Shown piece after piece: positions 1-6,348 of a stretch of DNA of 7,976 nt. Both the position numbers and the translations under genes were made by a program. Under the pieces are notes generated by a model. That model searched no databases, had not been told where the DNA came from, and was given only the letters and a program-made list of their open reading frames with translations. Every line of letters starts with the position of its first letter. Position 1 is the stretch's first letter. Origin of the DNA: Synechococcaceae bacterium Bin_79_3 (GTDB lineage Bacteria > Cyanobacteriota > Cyanobacteriia > PCC-6307 > Cyanobiaceae). The DNA is taken from assembly GCA_009914645.1 (NCBI GenBank), contig VFLB01000301.1:1-7976 (forward strand). The letters are read 5' to 3'.

Positions 1-192
1 CTTTGGTAAAGCAGCAATTACGGCTGCAGGAGTTGGTAAAGCTGTGAAACGGGGATCCTTTGCAGGAGGTTGCAGCAAGGGCGGCAGGGGAGCCCTTATC
101 AAATTATTCGAAAGTGGTGGCGTAACTGCACAACCAGCAACAGCTGCCGCAGTAATGGAAATAAGAAAAGATAGGTGGCAGATGCGTTTCAA
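1..192 (-). CDS. Putative lipoprotein, N-terminal part (runs off left edge)
   Basis: This frame is open from a TTG at 192..190 to the window edge, giving 64 codons without a stop. The predicted N-terminus is a textbook lipoprotein signal: positive residues K2 and R3, a hydrophobic stretch at about residues 7-19, and a lipobox V18-A19-G20-C21, so Cys21 would be lipidated. A proline-rich linker follows at about residues 25-60. The TTG lies inside the stop of the upstream SRPBCC gene (the shared bases TTGA hold both the TTG and the TGA). An AGAGGG ribosome-binding site lies at 208..203, about ten bases upstream. Both points support translational coupling at the end of a zds-SRPBCC operon. The mature domain lies outside the window, so its function cannot be given. 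A secreted or envelope enzyme is possible, but that is a guess. The start and lipobox are seen directly; membrane anchoring is inferred. Confidence 0.78.
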   Translation of the reverse strand, partial: MKRICHLSFLISITAAAVAGCAVTPPLSNNLIRAPLPPLLQPPAKDPRFTALPTPAAVIAALPK

Positions 193-635
193 ATGCTGCC
201 AACCCTCTGTTCAACTAAATCGCGAAAGCGATCAAGATTTGCCTGCAACTCCTTACTAACAAGCCCGCCCAACATGGCGGAATCCATTAACGGAGCCAAG
301 ATTCCTGGTAATTCATAGCTAACTGTGAGTTTTACTGATGTTTGGCTGGGGCCTTCTGGGTAAAAACGCACCGCTCCTTTTGTAGGTAACCCCTTCACCG
401 ATTCCCAGTTCAATTGCTGCTCATCTACTCGGTTGGTGATGCGTGCTTTCCACTGAAACCGAAATCCTTGGGCGGAGAGAGTCCATTCAGTGAGATTTGG
501 ATCATCGAGTGTTACCACCGATTCAATCCAACGCATCCAGAGGGGCATTGCCTCTAAATCGCTCCATAAAACCCACACTTGAGCTACTGGAGCCCGGATG
601 CTGGTGGTAACGCTGTGCTCAAGCCAACGGCCCAT
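189..635 (-). CDS. SRPBCC (polyketide cyclase/START-like) family protein
   Basis: The product is 148 residues, the usual size of a single-domain SRPBCC protein, whose fold makes a deep hydrophobic ligand pocket. The pattern at residues 1-30 (GRWLEHSVTT, then APVAQVWVLWSDLE) is the family's opening: a first strand followed by the two short helices with the conserved VW..WSDLE. A strand-rich middle and a long C-terminal helix (about residues 120-145) follow. The ATG at 635 is chosen because GGAG sits five bases upstream and the protein then begins with the conserved MGRWLEHS. The frame stays open to a TTG at 686 that would overlap the zds stop, but that adds 17 unconserved residues. The gene lies 44 bases downstream of zds and its stop overlaps the lipoprotein start, so all three are probably one transcript. 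A role with a carotenoid or other lipid ligand is suggested only by this position. Confidence 0.87.
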   Translation of the reverse strand: MGRWLEHSVTTSIRAPVAQVWVLWSDLEAMPLWMRWIESVVTLDDPNLTEWTLSAQGFRFQWKARITNRVDEQQLNWESVKGLPTKGAVRFYPEGPSQTSVKLTVSYELPGILAPLMDSAMLGGLVSKELQANLDRFRDLVEQRVGSI

Positions 636-640
636 GGGAT

Positions 641-644
641 CTCC
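641..644 (-). promoter_or_regulatory. Ribosome-binding site deciding the SRPBCC start
   Basis: GGAG on the minus strand, five bases before the ATG at 635. It supports that ATG over the in-frame TTG at 686, which has no comparable purine-rich site and would overlap the end of zds. Confidence 0.6.
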
Positions 645-679
645 GCAGTGAATAAAAAGTGAGAAATTTAATAGTTGGT

Positions 680-2125
680 TTAGCAACCAAGAATTTTTGC
701 TGCGGCCAATCTGCCACTCATGGTGGCACCTTCCATTGAATCTATGTAATCCTGTTTTGTATAGCTACCAGCCAAAAAGAAATTAGCTACTGGGGTGTTT
801 TGCTCCGGCCGAAAAGGATCCATTCCTGGAGCCTCGCGATAAAGAGACTGAGCAAGTTTCACCACATTGCTCCACACCAACTGCAAGGAGGAAGCGGAGG
901 GAAACAATTGCCGCACTTGAGCGTCGGTGTGGGCAACAATTTCCTCTGTTTTTTTAGGGATCCAGGGATCGCCTGGTGTTAAAACACACTGAAGCAAAGA
1001 GCCAAGCCCTTGTTTGCGGTAATCCTCTGGGCTGGCAAGGGCGAGATCAGCAAAGCAACTGAAATCTGCATCTGCTGTGTAAAGCAAATTATTAAGACCG
1101 CTAGGAACAGCTAAGTTTTTGCGTTTTGCTTCTGCGCTACTGCTTTCTCCCAGCTCAGTTACCCATCCGTTGTATCTCAATTGCACCGTGGCAACAGGCA
1201 CCGCCTCCAGGCGATAAATCCGCTCAAATAAGGGCCAACGCCGCCAAGCGGCTGGTATTAACTTTTGAATGCCTGGCACATCGCAAGCAGCTAAATAATT
1301 ATCCGCCTCTACAACAATTTCACCATCGGGAGTACCAAGCTTTAAGCCAGTTACCAATGAACTAGCTGAGGAATCTTGATACTGCAGCTCGATTACCCGA
1401 TGCCGCAGATGCAAATTACCACCACGAGCTTTAATATAATCAAGAATTGGGCCTGTTAACCAGCGGTGGGGAGATCCCTTTAACAAATTTAATTTTGATG
1501 CTTCTGTTTTAGTAGCAAACATCAGAAAAATTGTAAGCATGCAGCGAGCCGAAATAGCTTTGCAATCAATAAAACCTAAGGCGTAGGCAATTGGATTCCA
1601 CATTCGTTCGATGCTATTAACACTGCCGCCATGGCCGATAAACCACTGCTGGAAACTAACGCGATCTAAAGCTCGTATTGTTTTCATCGCGCCTTCGTAA
1701 TCCAATAAACCTTGCACAATTGGGCTGGTACCTAAAGCAAGGGCATTGCGTAATTTATCAAGCCAATTCAGCTGAGGAGTGGTAAAAAAAGCTTTCAAGC
1801 CATTAAATGGAGCTCCAAGGGCAAAACGAAAATCAAGCTCTTTTAAATCGGCTCCACGATTGACAAATAAATGGGTGTGATCTTTTGGTAAAAGATTATC
1901 AAATGCATTTACCTTTCGCATTAAGGCAAAAAGATTGGTGTAGTTAAAAAAGAACACATGCAGCCCCATCTCGATGTGATTGCCATCTGGATCTATCCAG
2001 CTGCCAACTTTTCCGCCCATAAAGGGCCTCGCTTCATAAATATCCACCTGATGGCCGGCATCTACCAGATCCACTGCCGCAGACAAGCCCGCTAGCCCTG
2101 ATCCAACGATTGCAACCCGCACCAT
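680..2125 (-). CDS. zds: Zeta-carotene desaturase (plant-type)
   Basis: This FAD-dependent enzyme removes hydrogens from zeta-carotene to give (pro)lycopene. It is the second desaturase of the poly-cis carotenoid route, acts at the thylakoid membrane and passes electrons towards quinone. The 481-residue length fits CrtQ/Zds. The N-terminus has the dinucleotide-binding GSGLAG (residues 8-13) ending in the acidic Glu31 of the second strand. It is followed by [12 protein letters not shown] and the Zds/Pds-type segment [15 protein letters not shown] (about 47-61). The C-terminus carries the FAD-binding pattern NFFLAGSYT...[13 protein letters not shown] (about 449-475). The ATG at 2125 is chosen because it gives the family start [10 protein letters not shown] and has AGGAG just upstream, although the spacing of three bases is short. 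An in-frame ATG at 2167 would add 14 unconserved residues and run into the divergent promoter region. The symbol crtQ is also used. Confidence 0.96.
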   Translation of the reverse strand: MVRVAIVGSGLAGLSAAVDLVDAGHQVDIYEARPFMGGKVGSWIDPDGNHIEMGLHVFFFNYTNLFALMRKVNAFDNLLPKDHTHLFVNRGADLKELDFRFALGAPFNGLKAFFTTPQLNWLDKLRNALALGTSPIVQGLLDYEGAMKTIRALDRVSFQQWFIGHGGSVNSIERMWNPIAYALGFIDCKAISARCMLTIFLMFATKTEASKLNLLKGSPHRWLTGPILDYIKARGGNLHLRHRVIELQYQDSSASSLVTGLKLGTPDGEIVVEADNYLAACDVPGIQKLIPAAWRRWPLFERIYRLEAVPVATVQLRYNGWVTELGESSSAEAKRKNLAVPSGLNNLLYTADADFSCFADLALASPEDYRKQGLGSLLQCVLTPGDPWIPKKTEEIVAHTDAQVRQLFPSASSLQLVWSNVVKLAQSLYREAPGMDPFRPEQNTPVANFFLAGSYTKQDYIDSMEGATMSGRLAAAKILGC

Positions 2126-2128
2126 CAG

Positions 2129-2133
2129 CTCCT
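2129..2133 (-). promoter_or_regulatory. Ribosome-binding site deciding the zds start
   Basis: AGGAG on the minus strand, three bases before the ATG at 2125. The spacing is shorter than the usual five to nine bases, but no other purine-rich site serves the alternative ATG at 2167, and the protein homology also begins at 2125. Confidence 0.5.
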
Positions 2134-2160
2134 GTAATGGTTCAACTCTATGGAGCGATG

Positions 2161-2175
2161 GCCCCATAGTGGGGC
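2161..2175. repeat. Short perfect inverted repeat (hairpin or operator candidate)
   Basis: GCCCCATAGTGGGGC has six-base arms GCCCCA/TGGGGC around a three-base centre. It starts 36 bases upstream of the zds ATG and ends 52 bases upstream of the Fe-S carrier ATG. It could be a protein-binding dyad, or a hairpin in the zds 5' leader. It lacks a T-run on either side, so it is not a typical terminator. The symmetry is seen directly; any regulatory role is inference. Confidence 0.4.
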
Positions 2176-2227
2176 TGCCGCAGCTGGGAAGTTGCTTAGA
2201 GTATTTAGTAAATTAAAAAGTAAGGCT

Positions 2228-2623
2228 ATGGCTACTGATCTAGCAACAGCTCCCCTCACCCACACCGGTAAGGATGGCAAAGGCATTCTGATCACCGCTC
2301 CAGCCATGAAACAGTTGGCCGGTTTGATGCAGCAGCAGGGGGGCGCTCAAGTTCTGAGGGTGGGGGTACGTTCTGGCGGGTGCAGCGGCATGAGTTACAC
2401 CATGGACTTTGTTTCTGCCCTTGAGAAGCAGGCTGATGATGAAAGTTATGTATACGAACCAGCTGAAGCCCCTGCTTTCACAGTGATATGCGATCCCAAA
2501 AGTTTGCTTTATATCTACGGCATGCAGTTGGATTTTTCAGCTGCACTAATAGGTGGCGGTTTTAATTTCACCAACCCAAATGCCACACAAACCTGCGGCT
2601 GCGGCAGTTCTTTTGCGGTTTAA
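2228..2623 (+). CDS. A-type iron-sulfur cluster carrier (IscA/SufA/HesB family)
   Basis: A-type carriers bind an Fe-S cluster or iron and pass it to apoproteins, which in cyanobacteria include photosystem I and ferredoxin-dependent enzymes. The 131-residue product has the three diagnostic cysteines: Cys52 in SGGCSGMSY, and Cys123 and Cys125 in the C-terminal CGCGSSF. In between lies the family pattern CDPKSLLYIYGMQLDFSAALIGGGFNF (about 88-114). The ATG at 2228 is preferred over the upstream in-frame ATG at 2150: the family homology begins near residue 15 of the shorter form, and the extra 26 residues would cover most of the divergent promoter region. Its ribosome-binding site is weak (TAAGG close to the start). 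It is the first gene of a rightward run of four. Whether it is the IscA-like or SufA-like paralogue cannot be settled here. Confidence 0.93.
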   Translation: MATDLATAPLTHTGKDGKGILITAPAMKQLAGLMQQQGGAQVLRVGVRSGGCSGMSYTMDFVSALEKQADDESYVYEPAEAPAFTVICDPKSLLYIYGMQLDFSAALIGGGFNFTNPNATQTCGCGSSFAV

Positions 2624-2686
2624 GCCGTGAGTTAGCCACCAAGGTGCGAATCTGAATCAATACCTAAATTGAGTAGCAAGCTCTTT

Positions 2687-3109
2687 ATGAATGCCAGCAC
2701 TGAAGCTTCCGAATTTGAGCTTGCCCTAAGCAGTTACCAAAATGGTGCTCCGCTGCCGCAAGTGATTGCCAGCTTTAAAGAAATCACCCAGCAAGCGCCG
2801 CGCCAATCAGCTGGTTGGACCTGCCTCGCCTGGCTGCAACTGCTCAACGGTGAGCCTCAAGATGCTCTTCATTCAGCAAAAACCGCTGTAAAAATCAATC
2901 CACAAGATCCCCAAGGCCGCATCAACCTCAGCCTTGCCATGCTCGAAACCGGAGCTAAAGGAGTGAGGGAGCACATTGAATTAATAAAAAAGGTGATGGC
3001 CTTTTCACCCGAATTATCCCGCGAACTGGAGGCTTCCATCGCTGATGGGCTGCAGCGGCGACCAGGCTGGCCGGCCTTAGAGAAAGTGAAGGCTTGGCTA
3101 GCTGATTGA
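2687..3109 (+). CDS. Small TPR-repeat protein
   Basis: The 140-residue soluble protein has no signal peptide or membrane segment. Residues about 41-74 (from SAGWTCLAWLQLL to the ending KINPQD) match a tetratricopeptide repeat: W/L/A positions in the first helix, A..A.. in the second, and a NP..P turn. Residues about 75-108 form a second, more degenerate repeat. The C-terminal piece (about 110-140, with RRPGWPALEKVKAWL) is helical and looks like a conserved picocyanobacterial feature. TPRs mediate protein contacts; the partner is unknown. The ATG at 2687 is used; an in-frame TTG at 2669 would add six residues, and neither start has a clear ribosome-binding site. It follows the Fe-S carrier gene by 63 bases with no terminator seen, and its stop is one base before the next ATG, so it is very likely translated together with the LpxB-related gene. 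Confidence 0.85.
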   Translation: MNASTEASEFELALSSYQNGAPLPQVIASFKEITQQAPRQSAGWTCLAWLQLLNGEPQDALHSAKTAVKINPQDPQGRINLSLAMLETGAKGVREHIELIKKVMAFSPELSRELEASIADGLQRRPGWPALEKVKAWLAD

Positions 3110-3110
3110 A

Positions 3111-4271
3111 ATGAGGCTGCTGCTGATAAGCAACGGCCACGGGGAAGACCTAAGCGGTGCCCTACTGGCCCTAGCCCTTCAGGAGCTGGGAGCCCAAGTG
3201 GCTGCTGTGCCCCTTGTGGGTGGAGGGGATGCGTATCTTGCCGCTGGAATTTCAGTGCTGGGCCGCACCCGCAATTACAGCACTGGTGGCTTGGGTTACA
3301 CCAGCGCTGCTGGCAGATGGGCCGAAATATTCCAGGGGCAGCTGCTTTATTTACTAAAACGCAGTTGGCGCCTTTGGCAGGAGGCGCAAAAGGCCGATGG
3401 TTTAGTGGTGGTGGGAGATGTGATTCCAGTGCTGCTGTGCTGGCTTTTAGGCAAACCCGTAGCTACTTATCTTGTGGCCTATTCCAGCCACTACGAAGGG
3501 AAGTTGCGGCTGCCATGGCCTTGCGGCGCTTGCCTTGCAAGCAAACGCACAAGGGCAATTTTTAGCCGTGACCATCTCACTGCAACCGATCTAAGCGAAC
3601 AACTGGGCCGATCTGTGGAATTCCTTGGCAACCCATTTATCGAAGAATTGCTGGGGGGCAAAGCAAAATCTTCTGCGGAACAAATGTTGGCACTGCTGCC
3701 GGGCAGCCGACTGCCGGAGGCATTGCAAAATTTTGAATTGATGCTGGCCTTGCTCGAATTGTTGCCAAAAACTGCTCAAAGCTGGAGCTTTAGAGCTGCT
3801 TTAGTGCAGGAATTAAGCCAAGAAGCAGTGGCAGCAATAGCCATACAGCGAGGCTGGAGTGCAAGCCCAAGCTCTTTGAACTGGCAGCAACTGAAATTGC
3901 AACTTTGCTGGGGGCAGTTCAAGCAAGTGTTGTGTGAATCCAGAGTGGCTTTGTCTATGGCGGGCACCGCTAGCGAACAAGCGGTGGGGCTTGGCATACC
4001 GGTGTTGCAATTAGCCGGTTTTGGGCCCCAGTTCACTGCTGGATTTGCGGAAGCGCAACGCCGCCTATTGGGGCCAGGAGTGTTCTGCGCGCAAGGGCAA
4101 GTGGGCGCTGCCACAACCCTTGAGCAATCAGTGCAATTGCTGATACCCCTAATGACGAAACAAACGGCAAAACAACAACAGAGTTGGCAAGAGGAAGGGG
4201 AGAAGCGCTTAGGCCGCAGCGGGGGAACCAAACGCATCGCTACTGCCATCATCCAAGCGATGCAACGATGA
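3111..4271 (+). CDS. Lipid-A-disaccharide synthase-related protein (GT-B fold)
   Basis: The 386-residue protein resembles LpxB and other GT-B glycosyltransferases but belongs to the separate cyanobacterial 'LpxB-related' group, for which no reaction is established to my knowledge. The N-terminal domain starts with RLLLISNGHGED (residues 2-13), the glycine-rich loop after the first strand. The C-terminal domain has GNPF (173-176), ALLPGSRLPEA (about 194-204, the LLPGSR signature of LpxB) and the sugar-nucleotide-site pattern MAGTASEQAVGLGIPVL (about 283-299). No signal peptide is present, so a cytoplasmic or membrane-associated enzyme is expected. Its ATG lies one base after the TPR gene stop, and its own stop overlaps the next start as ATGA. 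A true LpxB acting on UDP-diacylglucosamine is less likely, because genuine LpxB usually sits in the lpxD-fabZ-lpxA cluster and none of those genes is here. Confidence 0.88.
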   Translation: MRLLLISNGHGEDLSGALLALALQELGAQVAAVPLVGGGDAYLAAGISVLGRTRNYSTGGLGYTSAAGRWAEIFQGQLLYLLKRSWRLWQEAQKADGLVVVGDVIPVLLCWLLGKPVATYLVAYSSHYEGKLRLPWPCGACLASKRTRAIFSRDHLTATDLSEQLGRSVEFLGNPFIEELLGGKAKSSAEQMLALLPGSRLPEALQNFELMLALLELLPKTAQSWSFRAALVQELSQEAVAAIAIQRGWSASPSSLNWQQLKLQLCWGQFKQVLCESRVALSMAGTASEQAVGLGIPVLQLAGFGPQFTAGFAEAQRRLLGPGVFCAQGQVGAATTLEQSVQLLIPLMTKQTAKQQQSWQEEGEKRLGRSGGTKRIATAIIQAMQR

Positions 4272-4534
4272 GTGCCCCTAATCAGTTCAAGATTTGGTTG
4301 GACCGTTTGCTGGTGGCCAATGTATTTCTGGTGATCTTTGCCGCCATCTGGTTTTTAGCTGCTGTTGGCTTAGAAGCGCGCCAAATACATGCGCCTCTTT
4401 CCCTATTTAAAAAGCTGTGGGAACCGCTTTTCACCCCAGCCCTTGGGATCTTGATGGCTGGGGCATTAATCAACGCTGCTTGGAGCTGGTGGCAGCGGCG
4501 AGGGCTGCATTCAAATCGCCGTATTGAAAGTTAA
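4268..4534 (+). CDS. Small two-helix membrane protein, conserved hypothetical type
   Basis: The 88-residue protein has two predicted membrane segments, at about residues 14-35 (VANVFLVIFAAIWFLAAVGL) and 54-74 (FTPALGILMAGALINAAWSW). A short amphipathic linker separates them, and the tail carries five arginines, pointing to a cytoplasmic C-terminus. The ATG at 4268 overlaps the LpxB-related stop as ATGA, so translation is probably coupled. A longer frame from 4184 is rejected because it only reads through the neighbour in another frame. The last 65 bases overlap the end of the oppositely read SDR gene. I do not recognise a functional family. The coupling suggests it works with the LpxB-related protein at the membrane, which is inference. 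Confidence 0.8.
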   Translation: MSAPNQFKIWLDRLLVANVFLVIFAAIWFLAAVGLEARQIHAPLSLFKKLWEPLFTPALGILMAGALINAAWSWWQRRGLHSNRRIES

Positions 4535-5393
4535 ATCCCTGCTGTTGCAACCGTTCTGGCAGCACCTTTTGGCCTTCCAGCACTACAGAAGCACCATCGC
4601 CAAGCAGCAACTGCAACAAAGCGCCAGGCACCGGCAGCAGGCTGGGCCTGCCAAGTGCTTTGCCTAAGTTTTGACAAAACTGCGTCATCGTTGCTGGGTT
4701 TGGAGCGGTGGCGTTATAAACGCCGCAATAGGCGGGATTGCTGAGGGCCATTGCGATAAGAGCGCAGAAATCACTGCGGTGAATCCAGCTCATCCACTGC
4801 CGGCCCGAACCGATGGGGCCGCCAAAGCCAGCGCGAAAAACTGGCAACATTTTGCCGAGGGCACCACCATCAGCTGCCAGCACAATGCCTGTGCGTAAAA
4901 CAACCAACCGGCAACTTGCAGGTATTGCCGCCGCGGCTTGCTCCCATTCCAGGCACAACTCTCCAAGGAAATCAGTGGAATTTGGGCTGGTTTCCGTGAA
5001 GCTTTCAACGAGGCTGCTGCCATAGAAACCAACGGCCGAACCACTTATCAGCACCTTTGGGGATCCATTAGTGGAAGCAGCAGTAGTGATTGCAGCAGCT
5101 AAAAATTTTGTGGTGTTTATGCGGCTGCTACGCAGTAATTCACATTGGGCTGGCGTCCAGCGTTGTTCAGCAATCGGCTCCCCCGCTAAATTCACCACCG
5201 CATCCGCTTCAGCTAATGCCTTTGCAAGGGGAGTACCCGGCAGCCAACTTTTGGCAAGGGCCGGGTTGGCCTGCAGCCCTCCTTTAGCAGCAGAGCTGCG
5301 GCTCACGATTGTGAGTTCGTGGCCAGCAGCTTTTAAAAGCGGCAATAATTCACGGCCAACAAAACCAGTGCAACCAATCAGCAACAGCTTCAT
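4470..5393 (-). CDS. SDR/epimerase-like protein, YfcH (TIGR01777) type
   Basis: The 307-residue protein belongs to the atypical short-chain dehydrogenase group that includes E. coli YfcH, whose substrate is unknown. The NAD(P)-binding loop GCTGFVG lies at residues 7-13. The group's signature pieces follow in order: NLAGEPI (68-74), SGSAVGFYG (117-125, with Tyr124 at the active-site position), WEQAA (150-154), LRTGIVL (166-172), GSGRQWMSWIH (195-205) and VLEGQKVLPERL (271-282). The end, GFNFQYGDLNAAL, matches the family end, so the protein is complete despite the 65-base overlap with the membrane protein gene. The ATG at 5393 has AGG about six bases upstream and starts directly at the first Rossmann strand. 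It is transcribed alone from the divergent region shared with ndhO. Homologues have been linked to cell division in some bacteria and plastids; that is not shown here. Confidence 0.92.
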   Translation of the reverse strand: MKLLLIGCTGFVGRELLPLLKAAGHELTIVSRSSAAKGGLQANPALAKSWLPGTPLAKALAEADAVVNLAGEPIAEQRWTPAQCELLRSSRINTTKFLAAAITTAASTNGSPKVLISGSAVGFYGSSLVESFTETSPNSTDFLGELCLEWEQAAAAIPASCRLVVLRTGIVLAADGGALGKMLPVFRAGFGGPIGSGRQWMSWIHRSDFCALIAMALSNPAYCGVYNATAPNPATMTQFCQNLGKALGRPSLLPVPGALLQLLLGDGASVVLEGQKVLPERLQQQGFNFQYGDLNAALAAATSSKQR

Positions 5394-5467
5394 TACTACC
5401 TAGGCATCTTTTGCAGACGTTAACCTCAACCGTTGCCCCTTAGCCTGCTGGAAGAGCGATAAAAACC
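5394..5467. promoter_or_regulatory. Divergent promoter region between the SDR gene and ndhO
   Basis: These 74 bases lie between two genes read in opposite directions, so they should hold both start regions and leave little room for separate promoters. A GGAAGAG at about 5450-5456 may serve as a distant ribosome-binding site for ndhO. An AT-rich GATAAAAA at 5458-5465 sits too close to the ATG to be a -10 box unless the transcript is nearly leaderless. No confident promoter pair is assigned. Confidence 0.45.
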
Positions 5468-5692
5468 ATGGCCAACAGCTTCAAAAAAGGAGCCTTAGTG
5501 CGGGTAAATCGCGAGGCATATGTTGGCAGCACAGAAGCTGCTGCTAGTGCACCCATACCGCCGGCTTATCTACTAGAGGGGCCTGGGGAAATATTGATTA
5601 TTAATGAAAGCCATGCCCAGCTGCGTTTTCGCCAACCGGTGCCTGATGTGTGGTTAAGGCTTGATCAATTAGAGCCTTATCTGGGTTGCTGA
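5468..5692 (+). CDS. ndhO: NAD(P)H-quinone oxidoreductase subunit O
   Basis: NdhO is a small peripheral subunit specific to the photosynthetic NDH-1 complex of cyanobacteria and chloroplasts, which drives cyclic electron flow around photosystem I, respiration and CO2 uptake at the thylakoid membrane. The 74-residue product has the family layout: a basic start FKKGALVRVNREAY (5-18), then PPAYLLEGPGEIL (31-43), a short strand region with [21 protein letters not shown] (51-71). The length is normal. The ATG at 5468 gives the conserved N-terminus. The stop lies inside the 3' end of the oppositely read J-protein gene (16-base overlap). It is likely a single-gene transcript from the divergent region with the SDR gene. 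Confidence 0.94.
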   Translation: MANSFKKGALVRVNREAYVGSTEAAASAPIPPAYLLEGPGEILIINESHAQLRFRQPVPDVWLRLDQLEPYLGC

Positions 5693-6348
5693 GTTTGTAG
5701 CCGCTGGCGCCGCTGCGATGCTTCGCGGATCATCTCGCGGCCATCACGCAAATAACCATCTACGTAACCTGCGGTGTAACGCTCAAATTCAGCGATGGCG
5801 TCTTGCACGCCACTTAGGCAGTGATAAAGGCTGAGGCCAAAACTCTTGGCAATTGCCGGGCAGGCCTGAGAACGAAATAAATATTCCACCCTTTCCAAAT
5901 AGTTGCGGCTGCGCTCGAGATATGAACAAAAATCTGCCATTAATTGATCGTCGTATGGATCAGCAGATAACGCAGTGAATTCTGCGCCAAAAGGTTCTAA
6001 TACATCCCCTAAAAGTTGATCGATAGGCCAATACACGCCACTCAACCAGCGCTCGAGGGCGGCCTCACTATTTGTGCTGCTGCTGGCCTTGGGGCTACTG
6101 CGCGCTTGGGGCGTTGAACTGTCGTAGCGGCGGCGGCTTTCTTGATGCCGCAGCAGCTCCCAGGCGGCATTAATGGCAATTATTTGTTTTGAATCTTGAA
6201 TTGGATCCTTAATTGAATTTTGGCCAGCGCCGCTCGCCTTGGCATCGGGATGATGTTGTTTCACCAAGGCTCGATAGGCGGCCTTTATTTCAGCTGTGCT
6301 GGCCCCTTGAGATACCCCCAACACACGATATGGATCCGCAGCGGTCAC
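5677..6348 (-). CDS. J-domain (DnaJ-like) protein
   Basis: The 223-residue protein starts with a J-domain: [13 protein letters not shown]...[15 protein letters not shown] (5-35) contains the essential HPD at 33-35, and helix III (about 54-76: [21 protein letters not shown]) follows. The loop between HPD and helix III (about 36-53) is longer than usual. There is no glycine/phenylalanine region, zinc-finger or DnaJ C-terminal substrate domain, so this is a type III J-protein that would recruit a DnaK and stimulate its ATPase. Residues about 78-93 are a Ser-rich linker. About 95-215 form an all-helical domain with tyrosines and charged residues that I recognise only as a cyanobacterial conserved region. 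The ATG at 6348 overlaps the cysK stop as ATGA, indicating coupled translation. The substrate is unknown. Confidence 0.9.
   Translation of the reverse strand: MTAADPYRVLGVSQGASTAEIKAAYRALVKQHHPDAKASGAGQNSIKDPIQDSKQIIAINAAWELLRHQESRRRYDSSTPQARSSPKASSSTNSEAALERWLSGVYWPIDQLLGDVLEPFGAEFTALSADPYDDQLMADFCSYLERSRNYLERVEYLFRSQACPAIAKSFGLSLYHCLSGVQDAIAEFERYTAGYVDGYLRDGREMIREASQRRQRLQTQQPR

Larger units (their letters stand above)
2126..2227. promoter_or_regulatory. Divergent promoter region between zds and the Fe-S carrier gene
   Basis: These 102 bases separate two genes read away from each other, so both promoters must lie here or slightly inside the genes. The half near the Fe-S carrier gene (about 2197-2220) is AT-rich and could hold -10 elements for either direction (for example TATTTA on the plus strand at 2202-2207), with a TTGCTT at 2192-2197. 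No pair at a standard 16-18 base spacing is convincing. The zds-proximal half is GC-rich and holds a perfect inverted repeat at 2161-2175. The region's role follows from gene arrangement; individual promoter boxes are not assigned. Confidence 0.5.

Noticed and set aside
3..42. Ten-base direct repeat TTGGTAAAGC at 3-12 and 33-42
   Set aside because: It falls in the proline/alanine-rich linker of the lipoprotein and simply encodes A-L-P twice; there is no further copy nearby and no mobile-element context.
2150..2227. 26-residue N-terminal extension of the Fe-S carrier from the ATG at 2150
   Set aside because: It covers most of the divergent promoter region, lies outside the family homology, and the ATG at 2228 gives a normal-length protein.
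2632..2655. Possible hairpin CACCAAGGTG after the Fe-S carrier gene as a terminator
   Set aside because: The arms are four bases with a two-base loop and there is no T-run, so it cannot be supported as a terminator.
3776..4252. 158-codon open frame on the minus strand inside the LpxB-related gene
   Set aside because: It is Cys/Pro/Ala-rich with no recognisable domain, lies wholly antisense to a clearly conserved gene, and has no matching operon context.
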